In this document: positions 8,055 to 17,397 of the stretch, piece by piece
Layout of the letters: every line of letters starts with the position of its first letter
Position numbering within the stretch: position 1 is the stretch's first letter
Source: Pseudomonadota bacterium
GTDB taxonomy: Bacteria > Pseudomonadota > Gammaproteobacteria > Acidithiobacillales > Acidithiobacillaceae
Length of the DNA stretch: 27,786 nucleotides
NCBI GenBank assembly: GCA_021840785.1
Contig: JAKBXD010000004.1
Coordinates: 1-27,786 of the forward strand
Direction of reading: 5' to 3'
The notes under the pieces: model-generated
The model's database searches: none
Told to the model about the DNA's origin: nothing
What the model saw: the letters and a program-made list of their open reading frames with translations, nothing else
Made by a program: the position numbers and the translations under genes

Positions 8055-8747
8055 TTAACGCTCAACCACGCGATTGACCCACTCCTTCATCTTGCGAACA
8101 GCCTTTTTCTTGAGCTCTTCGGTCGGGATGGGGGCGTGGACACGGGGGGGCAAATAGTGATTTGTGGGGTTGTAATCAAGCTCGGGCATAAGCTGGTAAC
8201 CACCTCGGTCGCGTACCGCCCGGCTCACCGGGCTTTCCGGATCGTCCACGTCGCCGAACATACGGGCGTGTGCCGGACAGGTCAGCACACAGGCGGGCTG
8301 CCGTTCTTCTTCCGGAATCTCCATGTCGTAAATGCGGTCGATGCAAAGGGTGCATTTCTTCATGGTGCCGGAGACACGATCCAGTTCGCGGGCGCCATAA
8401 GGACAGGCCCAGGAACAGTAATTGCAGCCCATACATTTACTCTGATCGACCAGTACGATACCGTCTTCGGCGCGTTTGTAGGAGGCTCCGGTCGGACACA
8501 CGGTCACACATTCAGCGTTCTCGCAGTGCATGCAGGACATGGGGAAATTAATGGTTTTATTGTGGGGGTAATCGCCCACTTCAAAGTGACGGATGCGGTT
8601 GAACCATACGCCCGAAGGCTTGGCGCCATAGGGGTCGTAGTCCGTCAACGGCGCTGTCGTACCGCTGGTATTCCATTCCTTACAGGCCACTGCGCAGGCA
8701 TGGCAACCTACGCAAGTGTCCAGATCAATGACCAAACCGAGTCTCAT
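8055..8747 (-). CDS. soeB: SoeB-like four-cluster ferredoxin subunit
   Basis: 230-residue iron-sulfur subunit of the DmsB/PsrB type. Four cysteine groups are visible: CVGCHACAVACKEWN at the N-terminus, CMHCENAECVTVCP, CMGCNYCSWACPYG, and CTLCIDR paired with a later CVLTCPAHA. Together they would hold four [4Fe-4S] clusters linking the molybdenum site to the membrane anchor. There is no signal peptide. AAGGAG precedes the ATG, and it lies 18 bases after soeA in one operon. The basic, helical C-terminus (KKKAVRKMKEWVNRVVER) is also notable. Confidence 0.82.
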   Translation of the reverse strand: MRLGLVIDLDTCVGCHACAVACKEWNTSGTTAPLTDYDPYGAKPSGVWFNRIRHFEVGDYPHNKTINFPMSCMHCENAECVTVCPTGASYKRAEDGIVLVDQSKCMGCNYCSWACPYGARELDRVSGTMKKCTLCIDRIYDMEIPEEERQPACVLTCPAHARMFGDVDDPESPVSRAVRDRGGYQLMPELDYNPTNHYLPPRVHAPIPTEELKKKAVRKMKEWVNRVVER

Positions 8748-8765
8748 GGCATTCTCCTTGGCGCC

Positions 8766-11624
8766 TCAGGATTTCAGGTTGACGGGCCTGTGGGTGTGAT
8801 AACGCAGCACATCAGGGGCAGGGGTGTCTCCGGGGAGAGGCTTTATGGTTGGAAATACCGGCCAGGTGCCCTCTTCTCCCGGTGCTGCCGGATAGATCTT
8901 GACCATCAGGTCATACCAAGCAGCCTGACCGGTGATTGGGTCGGAATTCGTCAGACGCCTTTCACCCTGCTTGGCTGGCAGCAGTTCGGAAATGAGATGG
9001 TTCATCAGGAAGCCACGAGTCGCTTCGGCAGCCTCTGGTTTCAATCCCCAGGCGCCTGATTGCTTGCCAATGGCATTCCAGGTCCACACCGTATCTGCCT
9101 GGCAGCCTTCGATGAGCTTGACCTGCACACGAATCTTACCGTTGTGACTCTCTACCCAAACCCAGCTTTTGTCCTCGATACCCATCTGCAGGCCGCGCTG
9201 ACGATTCATATAGAGGTAGTTCTGGGCGATGATCTGACGCAACCAGGCATTCTGGCTGTCCCAGGAGTGATACATCATCATCGGCCGCTGGTTGACGGCG
9301 TAGAAAGGATATTCCTTCTTATCGATGCGCTGCTGTTCTAAAGGCTCATAGAAATCGGGCAACGGATCGAAGTAGGTTGCCAGACGTTCGCGATCCACCG
9401 GATCTTTGGGTTGCGGCCCATCGTAAAGCCCCTGTCCCGCCAAACGGAAGCGCTGGAAAGTCTCAGAATACAATTCGATAACAATAGGATCAGCCGTCGG
9501 ATTGAAGCCAACGCGCTGCGCCAGCTCCAGATAATCCTTGTTGGCAAAGCGGTAAAAGGCCATGGATTCCGGCAGGTGATACTTGAAGAACCCTTGATTT
9601 TCGATATACCGATCCCACTGGTTGGGGTTCGGCTCGCCACGCAGATGGCTATTACCATCCGTGCCGCGCCAACCCGCCAGGAAGCCAATACCCGGCGCCC
9701 GCTCATAGTTGATGATGAAGTCTTTATAGTCTGTAAATCGGGGCTCGCCATTCTCTTTGGTGAATGCCGGAAATTTGAGACGACCAGCAATATCCACCAT
9801 CACTTCCTGCCAGGGCCGCACGTTACGGTCGAGCTGGAGAATGGGATGACGAATGGAGTCACAAATGGCATCCGGCTCCGAAATAGGGCGATCAAGTAGA
9901 GAAATGGCGTCGTAGCGCTCCAGATAGGTGGTATCGGGCAGAATCAGATCGCCGAAATTGACCATTTCGGAATGGAAGGCATCCACGACCACGAGGAAGG
10001 GGATTTTGTATTCGCCATCGTCGTCCTTAGATTTAAGCATCTCCTGCACGTTAGCCGTGTTCATGGTGGAGTTCCAACTCATGTTAGCCATGAAGAAAAT
10101 CAACGTGTCGATAGCATAGGGGTCTTTGTTGACCGCGTTGGTGATTACCATGTGCATCAGGCCATGGTTGGCGATCGGTGCTTCCCACGAATACGCCTTA
10201 TCGATGCGTTTGGGTTGGCCATTTTCGTCGATGACCAAATCCTCCGGTGCCGTGGGGAACCCCAGCGGCAAGGACTTGAGCGGTGTATTGGGTGCGCTGT
10301 GTTGGGCTGGCTTGTTGGGTGGTGGTACCGGCTTTGGGTACGGCGCTTTGGAACGGAAGCCGCCGGGGCAATCGATGGTGCCCAGCAAAACCTGGAGCAG
10401 ATGGATAGCGCGAGCCGACTGCATACCGTTGGAATGGGCAGAGATACCGCGCATGGCATGCATGGACACCGGGCGCCCGATGAATTTGTCGTGTTTGCGA
10501 CCCGCCCAGTCGGTCCACTCCACTTCGATTTCAATGCTCTCCTTGAAGGCCACATGGGCCATTTCCAGAGCCAGACGCTCAATGGTCTCGGCAGGAATCC
10601 CGGTAATCTTGCTGGCATTTTTGGGCGAAAAGCGATCGTCCAGATAACGCTCAGCGAGCACGGACATAACGGTGCGCACGGGTCTCCCGTCTGGCGCGCT
10701 ATACGCGCCAAAGAGGGCGCCAGTGGAACCGGCTTCCATCCCGTTGGCGAAAGCCTCTTTTTTGAGGTCCCAAATCATGGGATGCCCTTCGGCATCCCGC
10801 AGAATCAGGCCATCACCCTTTTTACCGGGGGTATTGACCACGAGGAAGGGTGCATTTGTGTAGCGCAGGAGAAAATCCCAGTCGAACTGTTCGTTCTGCA
10901 AGAGTACATGCACCATGGAGAGTGCCAGCAATCCGTCAGTGCCCGGTTTGATTGGCACCCACTCGTCCGCAATAGCCTGATAGCCGGTGCGCGCCGGATT
11001 GATGCCGACGAATTTACCGCCGCGACGCTTGAGTTTCTCTAGTCCGATCTTCAAGGGATTGGAAGAATGGTCTTCAGCCACCCCCCAAAGCATGAAGTAC
11101 TTGGTGCGCTCCCAGTCCGGGTCGCCAAACTCCCAAAAGGCATGCCCCAACATATACAGGCCCGCGGTGGCCATATTCACCGAACAGAAGCCGCCATGGG
11201 CAGACCAGTTGAGCGTACCGAACTGCTGCGCCCAAAGGCCGGTCAGTGCCTGCATCTGGTCTCGGCCAGTAAAAAAGGCGAGTTTGTTGGGGTCCGTGGC
11301 ACGAATGTGGGCGAGCCGCTGAGTCAGGGTACCGATAGCCTCATCCCAGGAGATTTCCTCAAACTCACCGGCACCGCGCTCGGTACCCGGCTTACGCCGC
11401 AACGGATTACGCAGCTTCCCAGGGGAATACTGCTTCATGATCCCGGCGGAACCCTTTGCACAGAGAACGCCCTGATTGATCGGGTGGTTGCGATTGCCCT
11501 GAATAAATCGCACCTTATTGTCCTCTACCGTGACCTTGATGCCACAACGGCAAGCACACATGTAGCAAGTCGTGTATTTAACTTCCTGCTTGCTGTGGTC
11601 TTCAAATTCTGTGGCGCTAGCCAT
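8766..11624 (-). CDS. soeA: SoeA-like molybdopterin oxidoreductase, probable cytoplasmic sulfite dehydrogenase
   Basis: 952-residue catalytic subunit of the DMSO-reductase family. The N-terminus has the cluster motif Cys20-x2-Cys23-x3-Cys27-x27-Cys55 (CYMCACRCG, then GVLCAKG). Cys147 in SAHGGFCSVN is the likely molybdenum ligand. Its start (MASATEFEDHSKQ) has no twin-arginine signal, so the enzyme should face the cytoplasm. That, together with the DmsC-type anchor and size, fits SoeA rather than periplasmic polysulfide, sulfur or tetrathionate reductases. The neighbouring sHdr genes, whose product is thought to be sulfite, support sulfite as the substrate; this is inference. The ATG at 11624 was chosen over an in-frame start 27 bases upstream because of GAGGT close upstream. 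Confidence 0.78.
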   Translation of the reverse strand: MASATEFEDHSKQEVKYTTCYMCACRCGIKVTVEDNKVRFIQGNRNHPINQGVLCAKGSAGIMKQYSPGKLRNPLRRKPGTERGAGEFEEISWDEAIGTLTQRLAHIRATDPNKLAFFTGRDQMQALTGLWAQQFGTLNWSAHGGFCSVNMATAGLYMLGHAFWEFGDPDWERTKYFMLWGVAEDHSSNPLKIGLEKLKRRGGKFVGINPARTGYQAIADEWVPIKPGTDGLLALSMVHVLLQNEQFDWDFLLRYTNAPFLVVNTPGKKGDGLILRDAEGHPMIWDLKKEAFANGMEAGSTGALFGAYSAPDGRPVRTVMSVLAERYLDDRFSPKNASKITGIPAETIERLALEMAHVAFKESIEIEVEWTDWAGRKHDKFIGRPVSMHAMRGISAHSNGMQSARAIHLLQVLLGTIDCPGGFRSKAPYPKPVPPPNKPAQHSAPNTPLKSLPLGFPTAPEDLVIDENGQPKRIDKAYSWEAPIANHGLMHMVITNAVNKDPYAIDTLIFFMANMSWNSTMNTANVQEMLKSKDDDGEYKIPFLVVVDAFHSEMVNFGDLILPDTTYLERYDAISLLDRPISEPDAICDSIRHPILQLDRNVRPWQEVMVDIAGRLKFPAFTKENGEPRFTDYKDFIINYERAPGIGFLAGWRGTDGNSHLRGEPNPNQWDRYIENQGFFKYHLPESMAFYRFANKDYLELAQRVGFNPTADPIVIELYSETFQRFRLAGQGLYDGPQPKDPVDRERLATYFDPLPDFYEPLEQQRIDKKEYPFYAVNQRPMMMYHSWDSQNAWLRQIIAQNYLYMNRQRGLQMGIEDKSWVWVESHNGKIRVQVKLIEGCQADTVWTWNAIGKQSGAWGLKPEAAEATRGFLMNHLISELLPAKQGERRLTNSDPITGQAAWYDLMVKIYPAAPGEEGTWPVFPTIKPLPGDTPAPDVLRYHTHRPVNLKS

Positions 11625-11726
11625 CTTGTACCTCGCGTCTGCGTGCACCAAATTAGAAACATCCTGTTATCCCCGGGATGTTGGCGGAGCAGGCCTGATA
11701 AAGCAAGTCAGCGTTTTTGATTTTGT

Positions 11727-11743
11727 AATAAGTAGTCCTTATT
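11727..11743. promoter_or_regulatory. 6-bp inverted repeat in the divergent soeA / unknown-gene interval
   Basis: AATAAG and CTTATT flank five bases in the 177-base AT-richer gap between the divergent soeA and the plus-strand unknown gene. Its central position would suit an operator that controls both. I found no convincing -35/-10 pair on either strand in this gap. Confidence 0.25.
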
Positions 11744-11801
11744 TGCTTTGTACCCGACGTGGTGAGTAGCTTAGGGTACCTAATTCCGAGGAGATTCACG
11801 C

Positions 11802-12107
11802 ATGAATCGCAACGAGTTCAAAGAACATTCGCGCATTACCGTTTCCTGGAAGGATAGGGAAGGCAAGCTGCGCCCCGGTAATTTCTACGTCTATGCCCTC
11901 CTCAAGGACGCCATGATCGTCCGCGCCACGGACAAAGACGGCTTATTACGCAAACTTGCCTTCAGCGACGTGCTGCGCGTGGTGAAGTTTCAGGATGTGG
12001 CGCCGCAAGATCGCTACATGATCCCTGATGAGGTCCTGAAAGAGGCAAACTGGAAAGATCGGGATGTGATGGTGCGTTACAGTTCTTCACCAAGCTGCGG
12101 CAAGTAA
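11802..12107 (+). CDS. Unknown small protein, 101 residues
   Basis: I do not recognise this gene. It is a soluble, charged protein rich in beta-strand-like segments (RITVSWKDREGKLRPGNFYVYALLKDAMIV), with one cysteine near the C-terminus (SSSPSCGK). There is no signal peptide or membrane segment. The short strands and basic-acidic mix could suit a small barrel fold. It is clearly meant to be translated: GAGGAG lies 7-8 bases before the ATG, and it is the only reading frame between soeA and moaC. It runs divergently from soeA and converges on moaC with only 4 bases between the stop codons. A link to molybdenum or sulfur metabolism is suggested only by position. Confidence 0.75.
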   Translation: MNRNEFKEHSRITVSWKDREGKLRPGNFYVYALLKDAMIVRATDKDGLLRKLAFSDVLRVVKFQDVAPQDRYMIPDEVLKEANWKDRDVMVRYSSSPSCGK

Positions 12108-12111
12108 GGTA

Positions 12112-12621
12112 TCAGGCGGAAGGCGGACGGGACGTCTGGTCTCTCTCCCAGAGGCCCGTCTTGCCGCCGTCTTTCCGCAAGAGGCGGATATTTTGCAGCA
12201 GCATCCCGCGATCTATGGCTTTGCACATGTCGTAAATAGTAAGCAAACCCACGGAAACCGCCGTGAGCGCTTCCATCTCGACACCTGTCTGGCCGACGCA
12301 GCGCACTTCGGTACGGCAAACAATCCGCGCCGGATCATACGCAGGCGTCAATTCGACCTCGACGCCCGTGAGGGGCAGAGAGTGTGCCAAAGGGATCAGT
12401 TCCCACGTTTTTTTGGTGGCCTGAATGGCTGCGATGCGTGCTACACCCAGGACATCGCCCTTCCCCATCCGTCCAGATTCTATGCACTCCAGCGTCGCTA
12501 CCGCCATGACGATTTCGCCCGCCGCCAGTGCCACCCGATTGGTCACCGTTTTCCCGCCGACGTCGACCATGTGCGCTTCCCCAAGCACATTAAAATGACT
12601 GAGACTATCGAGACCTGACAT
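12112..12621 (-). CDS. moaC: Cyclic pyranopterin monophosphate synthase MoaC
   Basis: 169-residue MoaC, which turns 3',8-cyclo-GTP into cyclic pyranopterin monophosphate, the step after MoaA. Family motifs are present: [14 protein letters not shown] near the N-terminus, [19 protein letters not shown], the [10 protein letters not shown] loop, and [20 protein letters not shown] followed by CKAID with its catalytic lysine. I chose the ATG at 12621 because AAGGAG lies about 10 bases upstream; the longer open frame reaches into the opposite operon. It is divergent from the sensor operon with only 56 bases between the start codons. Confidence 0.95.
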   Translation of the reverse strand: MSGLDSLSHFNVLGEAHMVDVGGKTVTNRVALAAGEIVMAVATLECIESGRMGKGDVLGVARIAAIQATKKTWELIPLAHSLPLTGVEVELTPAYDPARIVCRTEVRCVGQTGVEMEALTAVSVGLLTIYDMCKAIDRGMLLQNIRLLRKDGGKTGLWERDQTSRPPSA

Positions 12622-12626
12622 AAATC

Positions 12627-12641
12627 TGGCACTCCTTTTGC
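12627..12641 (+). promoter_or_regulatory. Sigma-54 (-24/-12) promoter of the sensor operon
   Basis: TGGCAC-TCCTT-TTGC matches the sigma-54 consensus with the required ten bases between the GG and GC pairs, and is followed by T. The predicted transcript start is about 12653, leaving a 25-base leader that contains the AGGAAG site of the first gene. It lies in the 56-base gap between moaC and the PhnD-like gene. The operon's own last gene is a sigma-54 activator, so positive autoregulation is likely. Confidence 0.75.
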
Positions 12642-12677
12642 TTGATACTATGGACATACGCAACTCAGGAAGCGGAC

Positions 12678-14207
12678 ATGACCTTTCCAAAACGCCTCTG
12701 GCTGTGGATGATTCTCTTTTTTTTCAGCATCTCTGCACAAGCCGATCTGCGCTTTTTGCTGCCGCCGGTCAGCAGCCCGGCGGTGATGTACGCCGCGTTC
12801 ACGCCGCTCGCCAAGTATCTGAGCCAGGCAATAGGCCAAAAGGTCACCCTCAGCTTCAGTGCCAACCTGGAAAACTTCTATAATGAGGCCGAGAAACCGA
12901 CGGCACAGATTGCCCTGTTCTGCCCGATTTCCTATATTCGCACCGCGCATACCGAAGCCTACCGACCACTGGTCGCGGTAACACCCACCCCTGGCGGGAA
13001 TCATAGTGTGATTGTCGTACGCAAGGATAGCCACATTCATAGGATCCTCCAACTCCGCAACCAGAGCTTCGTGATGGGAGATCCGGCCTGTGCGGCTTCA
13101 TCGCTGATTCCCCTGTCGCTGTTCCACGAAGTGGGACTCACGCGCAAAAGCTTCAGCACCTTTCGCCAGAGCGGCTCTGACCAAAGCGCGCTGATGGACG
13201 TGGCCGCACGTTTCTATGATGCAACGGCCGTGGCAGAAAACGTGGCGGCGCCCTACTTGCGTTCAGGCAGTTTGCGCGTTATCGCCCGCGCTGATGTAGG
13301 GCCAGGCGACCTGCTAGCCGCCTCATCCGAGGTTCCGGCGATGGTACGATCGCGCCTGACTGCCGCTTTTTTACAGGCTTATCGGGCCGATCCAGCCGCT
13401 CTCCATGCTTTGGGTGGGCTGGCTGCGGGCTTTCAGCCCATCAGCGATGAAGACTACAATGTGCTGCGTACGCTCTATAAGGACATACATGGTGTCGCCT
13501 TGAATCCCAAGATTCGACAGGAAGCATTGACACTCGGTATCCCGCCCACGTTCACCCCCCTCTCTGCCTATCGTATTTTTGCGCCGCTGCAAGCGACATT
13601 ATCTCACATCACCCAGCGCCCTGTCCGAATGGTCATTCCCCGTAATGAGGAGACATATGTCGCAGATGGGCGCAAGGGCCGTTTTGACTTCGCGTTACTG
13701 ACGCCCAAAATGGTACCGGCGGAGAACAACTGGATGATTCCGCTCGCGGAATCTGTGCCGAACAGACGCGAACAAGGGCTAGCCATCATCGCGCGCGATA
13801 CCGCGCAGGGGACCAAGTTTAGATTATCCGACCCGCTATCGGTCGCCTACGCCAGCCCCTATTGCAGTGGGAAGTCCATTGTGACGAAAAAGCTGCATAA
13901 ACTCGCAGACGGACGCACCATCGTTTGGTTGGCCGTAGGATCGGAACGCGCCGTATTCACCCATTTGGCCGACGGCAAAGCGCAATTGGGCGTTGTGCGG
14001 GTAGCAACCATCACTGCCCGGGAAAAGGAATTACCCGGAACCTGGTCTATTATACAAAACGGGGGGGATGCGCCAGCCTGGACACTGGCCGCCAATCGGC
14101 GGTTGTCGCCGGAGTTGCGCGATCGTGTGGAAAAGAAGATCCTGGCGCTACCCGCAGAGGCCATGAAGGACACGGGCTTTCAGAACTTTAGTTCGCCCAG
14201 ACCATGA
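12678..14207 (+). CDS. Secreted double PhnD-like binding protein, probable signal sensor
   Basis: 509-residue exported protein. A Sec signal peptide covers residues 1-22 (hydrophobic core, SISAQA before the cut). Two PhnD/phosphonate-type periplasmic binding domains follow in tandem, about 23-275 and 283-495. The repeat shows in matching starts: LRFLLPP with [12 protein letters not shown], and LTLGIPP with [12 protein letters not shown]; each then has a FALLTP or IALFCP strand at the same distance. The second copy is more diverged. No transporter genes are adjacent; its stop overlaps the kinase start (ATGA). It is therefore probably an accessory sensor that presents a ligand state to the kinase, perhaps a sulfur oxyanion. 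The ATG at 12678 has AGGAAG 6 bases upstream. Confidence 0.85.
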   Translation: MTFPKRLWLWMILFFFSISAQADLRFLLPPVSSPAVMYAAFTPLAKYLSQAIGQKVTLSFSANLENFYNEAEKPTAQIALFCPISYIRTAHTEAYRPLVAVTPTPGGNHSVIVVRKDSHIHRILQLRNQSFVMGDPACAASSLIPLSLFHEVGLTRKSFSTFRQSGSDQSALMDVAARFYDATAVAENVAAPYLRSGSLRVIARADVGPGDLLAASSEVPAMVRSRLTAAFLQAYRADPAALHALGGLAAGFQPISDEDYNVLRTLYKDIHGVALNPKIRQEALTLGIPPTFTPLSAYRIFAPLQATLSHITQRPVRMVIPRNEETYVADGRKGRFDFALLTPKMVPAENNWMIPLAESVPNRREQGLAIIARDTAQGTKFRLSDPLSVAYASPYCSGKSIVTKKLHKLADGRTIVWLAVGSERAVFTHLADGKAQLGVVRVATITAREKELPGTWSIIQNGGDAPAWTLAANRRLSPELRDRVEKKILALPAEAMKDTGFQNFSSPRP

Positions 14208-15769
14208 ACAGTTCTTTCAAGGACAACCAGGTATCGGCGCTCCGCAGCGCGTCTCCGGACCCGCGTGAGGTAAGCACATTACACACCTTCTTGGCGCACA
14301 TCCTGCGCAAGTTGACCCGGTCCTATATCGTGGTGGTGCATCCCATTTTGCGGTCTTGGCAGAATATGACCTGGCGTGCCAAGAGCATGGCTTTTGTGCT
14401 CTTGCTGGTGGCACTCATCTATCTTTTGATTGCCCTCTTTCTGTATACCTCTGTACGTACGGATCTTACCAGTCAGGTGCAGACTGAACTGATGCGCCTG
14501 ACTCAGAATCTGGCCAGCGACGCCGCAGATCCGTTGCTCCTCAAAGATGGCGGCAAACTCAGTAAGCTAGCAAACTCCAATAACCCTTTAGTGCGCTCGA
14601 TCGTGGTGGTCAACCACTTGGGCGTTATTGTCGCCAGCAAGAATATTTCGCAACTGGGGCAGGTCATTCGGCTGCCACTACCCGATATGGCGAATCATCA
14701 GACCGATCAGTTTATGGCCCCTATCCTGGCGGGCGGGCATCGCCTCGGGGCTGTCTGGGTGAATAGCGACCGCCAGCAAATTGCTGAACTGGTCAACCAA
14801 CGATTGAATCGCACGACCAGCCGTTTGCTGATACTTGGCTTGATTACAGCTTTACTGGGTTTACTGGGTGCTTACCTGGTGAGTTTGGCAATGACGCGTC
14901 CGGTACTGCGGCTCCTTGGCGAGATTGAGAATATGGGAGCACGGCTAGGCCTTGAGGAGCGCCCGACAACACCGTGCCAACCCCTGTCCGGTGATGAATT
15001 GCATCGCCTGGAACGTGCTTTTCGCCTGACAGAACAACGTCTCAAAGAGCACCTAACGGAACTTCGGCAGCTACATCAACGCCAGCAGGCCATGCAATGT
15101 ATGGCCACTATCGGTGAGATGTCGGCGCAGGTAGCGCATGAAATTCGCAATGCCTTGTCATCTCTGCGCGGTGCCGCACGCTACCTGGTACGCCATGGGA
15201 ATGAGGAAAATCAAGGGGATTTCATTTGCATCATTGAAGAAGAAGTACAACGCCTCTACGACATGACTCAGGGCTTTCTCGATTTTGGCAGGCCCTATGC
15301 CGCCATGCCCGTGGACATAGAAATCCACAGTTTGCTGAAACATAGCGTACAGCGCCACAGCATCGATCTGGAGGCTAAAGCCATCGCTATTTCTGTGGAT
15401 TGCCCTCCGTCGCTGCACGCACTGCTCGACCCATCGCTGATCGGGCAGGCACTCAGTAACCTGCTCCTCAATGCCATAGATGCCCTGCCACCAACAGGTG
15501 GGCATATCTTCCTTTACGCAGAGTCGCTGCCATACTACCAACTCAATATTGGTGTCCGCGATAACGGTCCTGGCATACCCGATGAAAAACACAGCACTAT
15601 TTTCAAGCCTTACGTCACCACCAAAACCAAAGGCAGCGGACTCGGGCTGGCCGTGGTTACCAAAATCATGATGGTGCATGATGGTGGGGTAGAACTACGC
15701 TCCACAACAAGCGGAGCAGATTTTGTCCTGCATTTGCCGCTGCGTCTCCCCCGCTCAGGTCAAAAATAG
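14204..15769 (+). CDS. Membrane sensor histidine kinase (TspS-like)
   Basis: 521-residue kinase. The cytoplasmic N-terminus of about 60 residues is followed by helix 1 (62-82), a short periplasmic domain (83-205), helix 2 (207-229) and a HAMP linker with coiled coil (230-295). The phosphoacceptor His312 lies in AHEIRNALSSLRG. The ATP-binding boxes are LLNAIDALP (421), DNGPGIPDE (453) and GSGLGLAVV (477). It overlaps the binding-protein gene by ATGA, so the two are coupled and probably form one sensor. A sigma-54 two-component system upstream of sox genes has been described in Acidithiobacillus caldus as TspS/TspR; the location here matches. Orthology is inferred from position and domain layout. 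Confidence 0.88.
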   Translation: MNSSFKDNQVSALRSASPDPREVSTLHTFLAHILRKLTRSYIVVVHPILRSWQNMTWRAKSMAFVLLLVALIYLLIALFLYTSVRTDLTSQVQTELMRLTQNLASDAADPLLLKDGGKLSKLANSNNPLVRSIVVVNHLGVIVASKNISQLGQVIRLPLPDMANHQTDQFMAPILAGGHRLGAVWVNSDRQQIAELVNQRLNRTTSRLLILGLITALLGLLGAYLVSLAMTRPVLRLLGEIENMGARLGLEERPTTPCQPLSGDELHRLERAFRLTEQRLKEHLTELRQLHQRQQAMQCMATIGEMSAQVAHEIRNALSSLRGAARYLVRHGNEENQGDFICIIEEEVQRLYDMTQGFLDFGRPYAAMPVDIEIHSLLKHSVQRHSIDLEAKAIAISVDCPPSLHALLDPSLIGQALSNLLLNAIDALPPTGGHIFLYAESLPYYQLNIGVRDNGPGIPDEKHSTIFKPYVTTKTKGSGLGLAVVTKIMMVHDGGVELRSTTSGADFVLHLPLRLPRSGQK

Positions 15770-15809
15770 GTTAAGTTAGAGCCATTCGAAATTCAGCAGC
15801 GAGTAGTCC

Positions 15810-17180
15810 ATGACAAATCCTGTATTGATTGTAGAAGACGAAAAGAATCTGCGCCGGGTACTTGTCGCGGTCCTAGAGGCAGAGGGCTACCCGACCATCG
15901 CCGCGGAAAATGCCGAAGAAGCTTTGGGCATGATACAGACCAAGCATCCCGCCCTGGTTCTGAGCGATCAGCGACTACCCGGACTGTCGGGAACAGATCT
16001 GTTGCGCCGGATTAAGGAAGCGCACCCAGAGATCCCGGTCATCATCTCCACGGCCTACGGAGAGATTGAACAGGCCGTAGAAGCCATCAAGGCGGGGGCA
16101 GAGCATTATCTGACCAAGCCGGTCGATGAAGGCGAGCTGATTGCCCTCATCCGCCAGACTTTGGCTCGGCACGGGGAATCTCTGCCCCCGCTGCACCGGG
16201 AGTTGCGCCGATATGGCCTGATTGGCGTGAGCCGCGCCATTGAGACGTTATTGGAGACCATTGATCTGGTAGCACCGGCGCCATCAAACGTACTCATCAC
16301 CGGAGAATCCGGTACCGGGAAAGAGCTGGTTGCGCGCGCACTGCATCAGGCATCGCCACGGGCCGAACAGCCTTTTGTCGCGTTCAACTGCGGTGCCATT
16401 CCTCTGGAACTGGTGGAAAGTGAGATTTTTGGCTATGAGCGCGGCGCTTTTACCGGCGCCACCCGAGCTCAGGCGGGCAAGTTGGAAATGGCGGCCAGTG
16501 GCACGCTCTTCCTCGACGAGGTCGGTGATATGCCACTGCCCATGCAGGTCAAGATGTTACGTGCCTTGCAGGAACGGGAATTTACCCGCCTCGGCACCCA
16601 TCAGCCCCAACGCCTTGCGGCCCGCATCGTCGCGGCCACACATGTTGATCTTGCGAAGGCAGTTAGTGAAGGCCACTTTCGTGAGGACCTGTACTATCGC
16701 CTCAATGTGATTCCGCTCCTTATCCCACCGTTGCGTCAGCGACAAGCCGATATCGCACCTTTGGTACACCATTTTCTGCGCCAAATTTGTACGGTTATCG
16801 GTCGGGATCCCATGGTCACCATCGCTCCAGACGCCCTAGCCGCCCTGGAGGCATATGAGTGGCCAGGGAACATCCGTCAACTCGAGAATCTTCTGGAACG
16901 AATGGTTGTCCTCAATCGCCATGGCCACCTCCAGCGGAGTGATCTACCCACCGAAATCGCCCGACACCAAAGCGATAACGCTTTCCCTACTTCTAGCAGT
17001 CCGTTCGACCTGCCGGCGCTCGAGCGCCAAACCGTACTCAACGCGCTCGAAAAGACCCGGTTCAACCAGAGCCAGGCGGCGGTTCTCCTGGGAATCAGCC
17101 GCAAACAGTTGCGCACCAAAATGAAAAACATCGGACTTCTGGGTGATCAGGATGGTGAAGACGACACCATCGACACCTGA
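15810..17180 (+). CDS. NtrC-type sigma-54 response regulator (TspR-like)
   Basis: 456-residue activator. The receiver domain (1-120) has the acidic pair Glu9/Asp10, phosphorylation site Asp53 (LSDQRLPG) and Lys103 (TKPVDEG). The AAA+ domain has Walker A GESGTGKE (165-172), the sigma-54 contact loop GAFTGA (212-217) and Walker B TLFLDEVGDM (232-241). The C-terminal Fis-type helix-turn-helix is FNQSQAAVLLGISRKQLRTK. It should open sigma-54 promoters when phosphorylated by the kinase encoded 41 bases upstream. The two -24/-12 promoters nearby (before its own operon and before the sox genes) are the obvious targets. Confidence 0.93.
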   Translation: MTNPVLIVEDEKNLRRVLVAVLEAEGYPTIAAENAEEALGMIQTKHPALVLSDQRLPGLSGTDLLRRIKEAHPEIPVIISTAYGEIEQAVEAIKAGAEHYLTKPVDEGELIALIRQTLARHGESLPPLHRELRRYGLIGVSRAIETLLETIDLVAPAPSNVLITGESGTGKELVARALHQASPRAEQPFVAFNCGAIPLELVESEIFGYERGAFTGATRAQAGKLEMAASGTLFLDEVGDMPLPMQVKMLRALQEREFTRLGTHQPQRLAARIVAATHVDLAKAVSEGHFREDLYYRLNVIPLLIPPLRQRQADIAPLVHHFLRQICTVIGRDPMVTIAPDALAALEAYEWPGNIRQLENLLERMVVLNRHGHLQRSDLPTEIARHQSDNAFPTSSSPFDLPALERQTVLNALEKTRFNQSQAAVLLGISRKQLRTKMKNIGLLGDQDGEDDTIDT

Positions 17181-17268
17181 TGGAAGCAATAAACGGGACA
17201 CGCCATAACGAACTGGCCCTTTTGGCGCAGCAGAAGCCACCCGGAATGCACCACACGACGCTCCCGCA

Positions 17269-17283
17269 ATCGGCGCTGCCGAT
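17269..17283. repeat. Short inverted repeat downstream of the regulator gene
   Basis: ATCGGC and GCCGAT flank three bases about 90 bases after the regulator stop. No T-run follows, so it is not a convincing terminator. It lies about 195 bases before the predicted sox transcript start and could be either a weak hairpin or a distal protein site. The rest of 17181-17397 shows no gene. Confidence 0.3.
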
Positions 17284-17397
17284 CCCAGATAACAGGAATT
17301 CAGCCCGACACCCTACGCCTCTTTCATAACTTGAATTAAAACAGCCTGATTTTATCTAGTGTTCAAACCCTTGCGTCGGTGCACCCCCCACATCATC

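Noticed and set aside
7107..11624. Reading the three-subunit molybdoenzyme as a polysulfide/sulfur or tetrathionate reductase
   Set aside because: Those enzymes normally carry a twin-arginine signal on the large subunit and often an NrfD-type anchor; here there is no signal and the anchor is DmsC-like. It stays an alternative until a phylogeny is made.
17269..17283. Terminator after the regulator gene
   Set aside because: The 6-bp hairpin has no following T-run; kept only as a short inverted repeat.
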